Shown piece after piece: positions 47,639-57,762 of a DNA stretch of 64,000 nt (its first letter is position 1; every line of letters begins with the position of its first letter). Under the pieces are notes generated by a model that made no database searches, was not told the DNA's origin, and was given only the letters and a program-made list of their open reading frames with translations. Source of the DNA: Chromera velia. Lineage: Eukaryota > Sar > Chromeraceae. Where the stretch lies: NCBI GenBank assembly GCA_018398765.1, contig JAHBMJ010000553.1, forward strand, positions 138,857-202,856, written 5' to 3'. The position numbers and the translations under genes are program-made.

Positions 47639-50600
47639 TATGTGTGTATGTGTATGTGTGTGTGTGTGTACGTACGTACGTACGGTAATGCAAAGTCGGT
47701 CTATCTCTTGTTGGTGTTCTCCTTTTTTGTGCAGAAAAGCACGACACGCTGCGGCACGAGCAAACGTCGAAGCCGCAGAGGTCAGTGAGAAGGCCCCGTG
47801 GATTTAAAAGAATTAAAAGAGAGAAAAGGTTGTATTGACTTGAAGCAATATCATGAATGAAGATGTCACGAGCAAAAAATACAAGCCAGCACAAAGGGTA
47901 CAACATTCCATCCAAAGCGGCCAAGTCGGTAGGGATGCGACGATGTCATAGTGGACAAAGAAAGAAACAAAGAAAGAAAGAGAAAGTCAGGGAAAGATGG
48001 AATGACAGCACGAGAACGAGAGAGGTGTGAGAAGCATTGACAGAGGAGGATACATTGTCTATGTCACAGAGAGAGAGGGAGAGAACAGAAAGAGAAGCCG
48101 CGCGGTTCACAAAGGAGCCCCTGGCTGGGGGGCAGGGGGGTGAGAGGAGCGATTCCCATGCTCTGTTGTCCCTGCTTAGATTCCCTTTTTCCTTCTTTTT
48201 CTTGTTTTTGAATGCTGTGGTAGATGGAGGATGAGAGAGTCCCCTTTCGCAGAAACGCATCCACTTTCTTCGGCTCTCTCTTTTCCGTTCCTCTCCCCGA
48301 CTTAGTGCTACCTACATTCCATTCTGCTCTCACGAACCTTTCTGTCTGTGTGAACGGCCGCATGCAGCTGATGGGATCAGGTCCTGGTGGACGCGTTTTT
48401 GTGGACGACGTTGGTCGAGGCCAGACTCGGGTCGGTTTTTTGTTTCTACTGCCTGTGTTTATTTTCTTTGGGCGGGGGGGGGGTGTCAGTTTTCTTGAGC
48501 ACCAGAATCGCTCGGTGGAATCGGAGACGGGGGGCTCTCTCTCGAGTTAGTTTACCCTCCCTCTTGCTATGAGTGAACGTCGAAAACTTGACGTACGTCC
48601 CTTGTTTTTTAGCTTCTTCTCGAAAGTTTTGGTTTCATTGGCTTCATTTTTGGACGAATTTTGAAAATGTCTTTCGTTGCCGTTTTTGTCCTGGCATTCT
48701 TTGCTGTGTTGTACTTTTCAAAGTGCCCCCTGAGGATTCGAAAGCAAAACATTCGAAGTCAGATCGCTCGTTTGTAGACTCTCTGTGGACATTATCAGTT
48801 TCTCCGCTGTACCTCTGCAGGCGGCTGCCCCAAGCGGGTCCGCACCCGCCGCCGCAGCTCCACGGGCCCCAGTCTCCTCGTGGACCCCGGCAGCAGGCGT
48901 CGTTGCAGCAACACCCATGGCAAAGAAATTGGCAAAGGAGAAGAAGGTGGACATCCAGGTCGTCAGGTCAGGAAGGAAGGAACATTGGAGAATTGCGAAA
49001 TTTTTGTTTCGCCGTATCTCCTCCAGCCCCCTTTCTTTCTTCCTGCATTCTTTCTTCCGGCTTCTTGAAATCCCCACCCGCGTCTCTCATATCACCCCTT
49101 TTTAGCTTCCCTTTCTTCTCTCTTTCTTTCATGCCTCTCCTTGTCTGGCTTCCTGTCCTTCCCCTCACTTCCATCCATTGTGTTTTTCTCCCAGAGGCAC
49201 TGGCAATTTCGGTCGCGTGACGGAGGACGACGTGAAACGCCACCTGGGCATGCCTGTGGAGGCAGACATCAAGGCTCAAAAGAAAGCAGCAGCAGCAGAG
49301 GCTGTGGCGGCACAAGCAGCACCTGCAAAGGTCAGTCAGTCATGCAGTCTTGTCCTTTCTTTCTCTCTTTCCTCTCTTTCTTCGTTCCCTTCTCTCCTTC
49401 TCGCTCTCCGGCCCCCCCTGCATTCCTTTCTTCATCGACTCTTTCTTGTTCTTATGTTCCTTCTTTTCCGCTTGCATGACTGCGTGCGTGCACTCTGATT
49501 GTCCCTCCACCTCCTGCAGGCCGCTGATGGTGGCAAGGCAAAGGAGGCAAAGGGTCAGTCAGAAGGGACTTTGCTTTCTTCTCTTCATCATTCTTTCTGC
49601 TTTATAGTTTCTCTCTCTATTCTCGTGGCATGAACCTCCCTTTCTTCGATCCTTCAGTGCGTGACACCTCTTTTCTTTCTTTCTCTCTTTCTTTCTGTTT
49701 CTTGCCCCCCGCCCTCTCATGTCCTTCCCGCCCTCTCGCAAGACCCGGGGATGAAATTTCTTTCGATGATTTTCCACATAACAGCTTTGCTCTCTGTGTA
49801 CGAAGGAAAATGCAGTGCAGCAGAGACATACATTCTCTCCAAGTCTTCTCTCCTCATTTCCTACCCCTCCGTGAATGTCTCGCAGGTCCCCCCCCTCCCC
49901 CAGCCTCCGCTGTGGACCCTTCTCTGCTCGGCCAGACACTGCCGATGGACGCACTCCAGAAAGCAGTGTCTAAAAATATGGTCGCATCCATGGAGGCACC
50001 CATCTTCAGGTCAGCAGGGAAGAGGATTGATTGATGCTGCGGTATCGCTCTGGCTGTCTTGCCATGTCCTTCTGTATGTCTGACTTCAATTGTGTGAGGA
50101 AATGCACGCACTCATGTGTGTGTCTTCCCAACTTGGACGATAAGACGTGCTCTTTTTTTTTTGGTCAAAAGAAAGGAAAGGGAAGGAAAGGAAAGGGAAC
50201 CCTCTTTGTGAAAGGAGTTCGGGAGTCGGATCAATCCTCCGCAGCTTTTCTTTGTGTGTCAGCTACCAGGAGAGTGTGCTGATAAGAGAGATGTGTTGCT
50301 CTCTTTTTCCTGATACCCGTCTGGTCTCTGTCTTCAGTCATTCCATCATTTCTTTCTTTGCGATTTGTCTTTTCTCGAGCGCTTCTTCCTCGATCCTTGC
50401 CCCCCTTTCGTCCCCCCCCCTTCCATCAGGGTTTCTCGTTCGATTTGCACGGACAAATTTGATCAGCTGTACAAGGACCTGAAGCCCAAGGGAGTGACCG
50501 TGTCTGCCCTCCTCGCCAAGGCTGCGGGCATCGCTGTGGACAGGCACCGTCTCGTCAACGCGGCCTTTGACTCTGCAGGCGGAGGGGCAGTCAAGTCAGT

Positions 50601-52378
50601 GAGTCAGTGAGTCAATCGGTTGAAAGGAAAGAAGGAAGAGAAGCAGAAAGGGAGGGAAATCAATTCAGTGAGTGTACAGAGTGGATCTGGAATATCGAAA
50701 GCTTGTCATGACTAGTGACTGCATTGAATTTGTCGAGTACAAAATGAAAAGCGAAGGATCGGGATTTGTCTTTTTCTCGAATGAAAAGCGGGCGGTTCCA
50801 TTGACAGACTTGGAGGCTCTCTCTCTGACTGTGGCAGCGGGTGGAAGGAGAGGCCAAGATAGGCTGGAGGGGGTGGTACGGATTTTGCATTCCCACTGTC
50901 TGTTTGTTTGTTTCACTGTCGGTTGGTTTGTTTGTTTGTGTGAGAGCTTGACTTTCTCCCTTTTCCCCCCTCTCTCTGGCGGAATCTATAAGTCGTTCAA
51001 GGAAATTGGTTCGCCTCTCTCACGCCTTTAATTCTCATTCACTTTTTCCTTACTTGGCCCTCCCTCCCTTCCTCGGGCGGTTTCCTTCCTCCCTTCCGTG
51101 CAGACACCCGAAGAACGTGAACGTCGCGATGGCCGTGGCCACCCCTGACGGCGGTCTGATCACCCCTGTGCTCCAACGGGCAGAGGAGAGAGACATCTTT
51201 GACCTGTCAAGGAACTGGAAGGTCAGCGAGCGGGCGTGCGTCTCTCTGTATCGATGTGCAAGTAAATATCTGTGTGCAGTGTGCTCTCCGCAACTGTGCT
51301 GCTCTGTGTTTCCTCTGGCTGTCTATCTCTCTTTTGAACTCCAGAGGGAGGGAGGGAGGGATTGATGGGAAAGGTGCGCTGGGGCCTCTCCCTGTTTGCT
51401 TCAAAGAGAAGAAAGAAAAAGAGCGAGGCAGTGAGGCACGCACAAAAAGGGCATTCCGTCGAGGTGGGAGCACAGCCGTGAACTCTTCGCCTCTGGTGAC
51501 CTGTTCTCTTCCCCCCCACCTCCCCCCTCTGTGTGTCCGTCCGTGCAGGAGCTTGTCGACAAGGCCAGACAAAAGAAGCTGTCCCCACAGGAATACAACT
51601 CAGGAACGTTCTACATCACCAATTTGGGCATGTTTGGAGTCGATTCGGTCCGTCTTTTTGTTTGACTGCACGGCTGCCTGCCTGCCTCCTTTTCGGGCTG
51701 AGGTACGAGGAAGGAGTCGAAAAGAAACATGGAGCCCGCCCGCCGGTGCCTCAGCCTCTCAGTTCCCTCGCAAGTGGCTGGCACATTTTTTCTCTTCCTC
51801 TTTCTCTCCAACCCCAGTGCCTCTTTCATTACCTCGGCTGTTCCGTTTTTTCTGCCTGTGTGCCTGGCTGGCTGCATGCAGTTTGAAGCGATCCTGCCTG
51901 CTGGGTCGGGTACCATCATGGCCGTAGGTGCTGCGAAGCCGGTTGTCGCCTTCCAGGAAAACGGTTTCATGGGTGTGAGGAAGGAAATGACTGTCACGTT
52001 GACCTGCGACCACCGACACATCTACGGATCACACGCGGCAGAGTTCCTGAAGGTTCGTCCAGGGGGCAAAGGGGGAATGGGTGGTGGGTGGAAGGGTTGG
52101 TTGGGGTATCTGGTTCTTGTTTTCATTGTCCTGTCTTATTCTACACCATAGGCGATGTTTTCTCTCTCGCTTGTTGTCCTTTTCTATCCCCTCGTCCGGA
52201 TGGTTCTGGATATGTGTCTTTTGTGCGAGCTGTGCTTTTTTGCCGTCGGCTTGCCCTTGATCCTGAACTAATCCATATCAGAGACTTCTGTGTTGCCCTT
52301 TCTCTCTCTGTGTTGCGCATGCAGACGTTTGCGGAAATTCTGGAGACGGAGCCTGAGAGGACCCTGATGTTCTCATGA
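39669..52378 (+). CDS. Plastid-type pyruvate dehydrogenase E2, dihydrolipoamide acetyltransferase (30 exons, 962 aa)
   Basis: Transfers acetyl groups from lipoyl arms to CoA in the PDH complex. Exons: 39669-39971, 40382-40448, 40829-40948, 41211-41282, 41594-41736, 42203-42269, 42671-42714, 43071-43155, 43471-43621, 44023-44080, 44385-44451, 44725-44768, 45200-45283, 45609-45662, 46025-46059, 46234-46308, 46441-46539, 47007-47057, 47357-47470, 47735-47780, 48368-48430, 48821-48966, 49195-49330, 49520-49553, 49886-50009, 50430-50594, 51104-51221, 51549-51647, 51882-52052, 52325-52378. Residues 1-20 are a signal peptide ([15 protein letters not shown]), then a Ser/Arg-rich transit segment with FLGL, as expected for a complex plastid. 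Three lipoyl domains follow (VESDKAD lysines at about K113, K247 and K382), an unassigned insert (465-577), two E3-binding-like domains (578-614, 646-685) and the acetyltransferase domain (about 730-962). Its active site reads [15 protein letters not shown] (H932), with Tyr where mitochondrial E2 has Asp, as in cyanobacterial/plastid E2. Confidence 0.92.
40625..40790. repeat. (CT)n(GT)n(GA)n compound microsatellite in intron 2 of E2
   Basis: A CT tract, a long GT tract with GCTT interruptions, and a GA tract follow each other directly before exon 3 (40829). Another (CT)n lies at 40953-40996, right after the exon 3 donor. Confidence 0.95.
43107..43284. repeat. 89-bp tandem duplication across an E2 exon-intron junction
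   Basis: Copy 1 (43107-43195) covers the last 49 bases of exon 8, its donor and 40 bases of intron. Copy 2 starts at 43196 and is identical for about 84 bases except one base (GGAACT versus GGCACT). Each copy has its own GTCAGT donor, at 43156 and 43245. Confidence 0.95.
46852..46912. repeat. (CT)n(GT)n microsatellite in E2 intron 17
   Basis: Adjacent CT and GT dinucleotide runs lie between exons 17 (ends 46539) and 18 (starts 47007). A similar (CG)n(GT)n run with ACGT units is at 47588-47682 in intron 19. Confidence 0.95.
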
Positions 52379-55070
52379 CGTGATGTCTTGGGGGGGGGGC
52401 GGGGGGAGTGGTGACGTCGGTCTTTCTCTCTGCGCAGCGCAGTCGTAGTCGTGTTCTTCCTTTCTTTCATCTTTCTTCTTCAGGGTTCCCTTGCAAGCCT
52501 GCAAGCCGCCCCTTTCTTCTTCTCCATTTCAATTAATATTTCAAATTTCCTCCCTTCCTGCCTTTCTTGAGAATGCGTCCATCCATCCACCCACTCATTC
52601 ATGCATCCATCAATGCATCATGGGGACATCAAGAGAAATCCCCAGGTCCTGTAGAGGGACCCGGGCTGCTGATTAACAGAGGATGGAAGGGGGCGGAGAT
52701 GCATGCATGCAGGGGACAGGAAGGAAAGTGCGTGTGGGGCCGGAGAGGAGGAGAGCAGAGGAAAAGAAAAAGTAGAATTGGAATTTTGAGCGATCAACAG
52801 GCAGAGAGGCTTACCTTGTTTTTCCGTTCCTTTCTTTCTTTGGGCTTTTAGTCTTGCCTGCTTTCCTGCCTGTCTGTGTGTTTGTCCGCCTCATGGAAAG
52901 TTCCTTGAGGAGAATACAAAAATTGCAGCGGAGGATTTTTTCCTCTCTCTCTTCATATCTCCTGTCTCTCCAATCGCTCAGTCAACAGATTGACGAAGGG
53001 AGGGAGGCAGTCTTTTGACAGGAGAGGTCCAAGAAGGGAAGGAGGGGAGAGAGCGAGAAGGAACGAAATGGCGTGCTTCAAGACCATTTCCTTTATCCTG
53101 GACGGATTGACAAAAAAGTCCGACGCAAACAAAGCAGCCGAGGCCCCGTGTACAGCAGAAAGAGAGGCAAGAACTCAGTCAGTCGAAAGATCGAAGGAAA
53201 GACACATCAAGAGAGGGACAGAAGGGGGGAAAAAGTGACATCCAGAGGTCGATGAGGATGTGCTTTTGTGTTTGTGTCGATGTTTTCTGTGTGTACAAGT
53301 ATCTGTCTCTGTGTGTTGATGTTGGCGCAGAGGGAAAATCGTTGACTTTTTTCTTGTTCACATTAGTGACCAGAAAATATTCCCTTAAACAGCGGCAGGA
53401 TTGCCCGGCTGTTTTGCAGTGTCTTTTTGTCTGCCTTTTTTGTGCATCTGTTTTGAGCGGGTAAGTGAGAATCCATCGGTGAATAAGTGCGACAAAGATC
53501 TCAAGCAAGCTCTTTTTCGTTCTTTTTCTCTCTCTCGTACTTGATGGCTTGACGATCGCTGGAGATTACAATATCTTCGCAAAAGGGCAAACGAGAAAAA
53601 GCGGCTGACTTCTGGAGGAGACCGCCCTGAAGAAAGGAGGGAAAATGGAAGTATCCCTCGGGGCTGATTCGTTCTCTCACTTGCTTGATCTGTCTGTCTG
53701 TCCATCTAGTCATCAATTGCTTTTTGGGTGCTTGTTTTGACGAAAACGACTCGATTATGTGAAAAGAATCGAAGGGTTGATTTGAGAGAGGACAGAAAAA
53801 GACCGGGCAGCTCGTTGTGTACACTGGATGGAGGAAAGGAGGATCGCATTTATTCACTTTTAGTAGAGAGAAGGGAAGGATCGAGAGGGGAAGCTAAGCG
53901 CCCCCCTGCTTTGGTTTTGTTTTGTAGAATAAGGCACTGTTTGGACTTTCTTTCTTCTCTTTAGTAGGTTCATTGTTTCTGTGTTTTGTCTTCTGTCTTT
54001 CACTCGGTCTGTCTCTTTGTCTTTTTCGATTTCTGTTTGTGGTACTTTTCTTTGATATTCATGTGACTGAAACGACCGATGCGTCAAGTGAAGCAAGCAC
54101 GTTTTGAAAATTCGTTCCGAATGACGGCATTCGATTTCTGTTGAAGGGGAGACAGAACGGCCGCCTTTTGAATTTTGATGTCTGTACGTGCAGATCTGTC
54201 GTACATTGACACTTAAAACACTTCTTTTTGTGCGTTCTTCTGAAAGTTGCAGCATTGTTTTGTTGTTGCGATCTTTTCTGGTCAAAATTCTTTTCGACTA
54301 CATGTCAACCATCTTGATTTCCTTCTGTCCCACTATATATATTTGGCAGGCACACAAATGCAGGAGGTTCATGGAATTCTTGCCTTCTCTCCCACTCTGC
54401 CTTTTTCTTTTACACGGCGGTCCAGACAGACTTCTTTGTCTGTCTGTCTATCTGTCTGCCTGCCTGCCTGCCTGCCTGTTGGTCTTTTGGTCTTTCTTTT
54501 TGAAATTCTCTGTTTCTCGTTTGTTCCTTGAGGAATTCAGTCGATATGGGTTTAATTGTCCGGATGTGGAGGACATGCGCGCCCCAAAGTCTTCTTTGTC
54601 GTACAGATTTTTGGATTGAGAGCAGTCGTCTCCTGTGTACGATTCCTACAAAATGGACTAAAACATGAAGTATGACAGCGCGTCGAGCCAAAAGACGGGA
54701 CAAAAAAGAAAAGGTGTTCAAGTTTGGTAGCGTTTTTGGCGTTCTGAGTCAGGACTCCGCTCAGATTCTTTCAGTTGCATCATAAACCGATACCATATGG
54801 TTAGTAAACTACTGCGACGTACACGGCACTTCATTATCATTTTTATCATACGCGCTATAGATTATACATCATCGCCAGGAGCACTGATGATGATTACCCT
54901 CACTGCGGTACCTCATTTCAAGTTGTACGCATTTAAAATAATTAAATTATATGATTATTTAAGCTTATTTAACGTTTGACAGTTTATTCATAGTTATTAA
55001 TAGTTATCTCGATTTAGATTCTAGAGTCATAACGATGGTTATGTACATGATTGTCTATATGATTATTAAT
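52379..55070. other. Region downstream of E2, no gene recognised
   Basis: The presumed 3' UTR of E2 begins with a G-rich run at 52390-52405. After that come simple pyrimidine sequence, ATCC-type repeats near 52575-52620, a CTGTCTGC-type repeat near 54440-54480, and from about 54800 AT-rich DNA. Frames of 60-140 codons occur but lack motifs and reflect composition bias. Confidence 0.5.
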
Positions 55071-55072
55071 TA

Positions 55073-55595
55073 CACCAATCCTAGCACCAATCCTGTAGTG
55101 TTACACATTAAAGTGTGCATAATTGTTGTGCAAAAAGTATATAAAAGATGATAAGCTCAAACTGATAATTATTGTTAACAAATCTTTACTAGGATCTTTA
55201 CTATAAAACATTAAATATAAACCTCCCTGAACCTAAGTACCACTTGAAAGAATGTATGATCAAGATTGTCTATATCTGCCTAGATATCTGCGGTATCGTT
55301 TTTGAAGAGACCATCTATATGAGCGGCACTGATGGTCAGGACACCGCCCAAATGTGCAGCTTAGGATTTTAAGATACCGTAAACGATCTACGCCTGCGAC
55401 ACAAGTTTTGAAGCTTATCCAAAAATGCAGCTTCAATTTTTAAGTGGTGCTTAAGTTCAGGAAGGTCTAATTTACTATATTTAATTATTAGTTTGAGCTT
55501 CTCATCTTTTCAAGATTCGTTTATACTTTTTAAATTATACAACAATTATGCACACTCTAGTGCATATTTTTATATGTAACACTACAGGATTGGTG
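55073..55595. mobile_element. Fold-back (MITE-like) element, about 520 bp, possible TA target duplication
   Basis: Both ends read CACCAATCCTGTAGTGTTACA inward (left from 55085, right to 55595), and the left end has an extra partial copy (CACCAATCCTAG at 55073). The arms stay complementary much further: GTGTGCATAATTGTTGT, AAGCTCAAACT, then CCTGAACCTAAGTACCACTT paired with AAGTGGTGCTTAAGTTCAGG. Most of the unit therefore folds into one long imperfect hairpin. TA lies on both outer borders (55071-55072, 55596-55597), so a Tc1/mariner-type duplication is possible. No ORF inside. Confidence 0.6.
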
Positions 55596-55789
55596 TAATG
55601 ATTGTGCAGAGGCAGCGTCCTGTTTATTTAGAACAGTCTAGGCAGAAGTTGCAGAACTAGTTGTAGAAACTTTCATAGTTTGTTTGGACTTAAAGGAATT
55701 CAAACGATTAAAATGTGTTATAACCAGTCTCATGAATGTCAGTGCTATAGTCTATAGTATCAGTGTTTCTAATTAATATTGAAGTGGCA

Positions 55790-56910
55790 GAGAGGACGAT
55801 CAGATAGGCAAGAAAGGCACTGAAAGAAAAGAGGAAGGAGGCGATTAGGCAGGCTGTCATTCATTGCTTGAGAGGAGGAGTGGAAGATAAACTGAAGAGG
55901 GGAAGAAGAACAGAGTTGCATCCCTTTCACTTCTTTCTGCACTGGAAGAAATACATACAGACACTATTCACAGAGAGAAGCCTTTATCCTTTTTCAAAAG
56001 AGAAGCTCGCAGGCCAGCCAGGAGAGATAGGGACACACGCAGTGAATGAAAGAGTAGATAGAATAGAAAGATGGATTGTAAGCAAGACAGATAAAGAAAT
56101 AAAAGAGAGGAAGAAAGAAATCTTCAGGCAGAGAATTGAGAGGGGAGTGAGAGAGAGAGATAGAAGAGAGAGAGAAAAAGGAAGAAAAGTCCTTATGGCA
56201 TACATACACTGAACAAAAGCAAACGGAAACAGATTACAGCTTATTTTGTGTGAAAAGATGTCAGAAGAAAGACCAAGAGAGGGAATGAAAATAGAGAAAG
56301 AAAAACTGGGACGGGTGCCCTTTTGTTATGGAAAGGTAGCACCTGGTCCAAGAGGAGAACACAGAAGGAGAGCAGCCTGCAGAGTAGGAGACAGGACGTT
56401 AGCGGGAACAAAGGGAAAAGTGCTAGAAAGAGGAGGGTAGAATAGGGCAGAGAGTGCCGTTAGAGGAGAGACTCTGCCCTTTTTATAAAGCATGAATGGA
56501 AACAGAGGTGTTGGAGGACGAGATCTATATGCTAACTGAGTGTCCAATTTATGATAGAGAAAGAGTGCACATGTATAGAATATTAGGAGCAGACTGGAAC
56601 GAAGGAAGAGAAAAGAGAGCAAGAGAAGTTTCCAGAGAGAAAAGAGAAGGACAAAGAGGAAGACTGCACACTGAGGCTCTGTTCAAATTCTTGATGAACG
56701 AAGGGCATAGTGCGGTGGGTGAGTTTCTGGGGAGGGCGGCGTTCAGAAGAAGAGTATTCAAGGAAAGCCCAGGAAGGTACGTACCTGGAAGCTCGTTAGA
56801 TGAAACAGTGCTGGCACAGAGTGATCACAAAAAGAAAGGGAGGAACGGAAAGAAGAAAAGAAGAATACAAGACCATCCTGGAAGTAATAGAAGCAGGAAG
56901 ACAGGCTTAG
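55790..56910 (+). mobile_element. 5'-truncated LINE 3' relic, copy 2
   Basis: Same segment of the LINE protein as at 20040-21230. Shared landmarks are DLKRGRQHPFHFFPHLKK (copy 1) against DKLKRGRRTELHPFHFFLHWKK here, a block with R-V-P-x-x-Y-x-K-V-x-P then HRRRAA-x-RVG-x-R, VLEDEIYMLTECPIYDRERV here against VVEDEVHVLTECPLHDAERA, and DWNEGREKRA against TWNEGRGERA. The frame is broken into at least three pieces. It has higher A content than copy 1. Orientation is the same, and amino acid divergence between copies is large, so they are not a recent pair. Confidence 0.6.
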
Positions 56911-57762
56911 ACAGCTGAGGGAGGGAGAAGGAGAAATTGCTAAGAAAAGAATGGAGAGAGGGCGTGCATAAAGCCAAAGTATCCTTTCATCCTGTGTCAT
57001 TGGATCGATTTTTGGAGCAGTCCCTTTTGAGCAGCCCATAGACCCAAGCATGCAAAGCGCAGACAGATTGTTGTTTGTTAGCGGCCTCGGAAACCAAGCG
57101 GGCCACGGGGTGTGGTCTGAGCCTCAGCAATGAGGTACACCCCCTTGCCGTTTGCGGGGGCAACCTCTATAAGACAAAACGGCGACAGTGCTCTAGGGCA
57201 TCACTAATCACTTATCACTTAATTATGAGAGTCAATTTAATAATGAGATAATCATGCTGATGTACGACGTTGTACGTTCAAAGATATATGCTTAGATATC
57301 CAAACTATATAGTAAGCTATGCTACGTAATATTTAAACTTAATTACGATTTTGATAGAAATCTCTAAAATCGTTTAAAAATCTCTAAATCTTTATAAACT
57401 TCGATCCTATATACATCATCCCAGCTTTCGATCCTTGACAATATTTTTATATCTATAGTTTTATATAAATTAATATATCGGCCTAGATATCGGCTCATTC
57501 AATTTCACTATTAAAAAGAGTGCCATTGTATAGAACATTCTCTAGAACATTCTGGTGACTGAATTATAAATTGAACATAACCGAAATACTTCAAATATGT
57601 CTGAGCTTTAATGTTAGGTTTGGGTATTCAGATGCATTGTGGGGAGATAAGAGATCCAAAGCTCAAAAGTTTCTCCATCATATTAGGGAACACATCAATA
57701 CCATAAACTTGGCAATGACAGTTGGCATAAAGGCCCAGATAAAGCCACTACGTCGTTGTATA
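56911..57762. other. AT-rich repeat flank, no gene
   Basis: A GC-containing stretch at 57060-57180 (GGCCTCGGAAACCAAGCGGG and following) is followed by very AT-rich DNA to about 57620. No frame shows a domain. It ends at the 3' end of the ankyrin gene. Confidence 0.4.

Noticed and set aside
47484-47807. Separate small gene ending in VSEKAPWI
   Set aside because: The last codons lie beyond a GTCAGT donor at 47781. Phase matches the next E2 exon (48368), so it is part of E2.
54188-54619. Hydrophobic 143-codon ORF
   Set aside because: It crosses a CTGTCTGC-type simple repeat and has no domain; composition alone explains its length.
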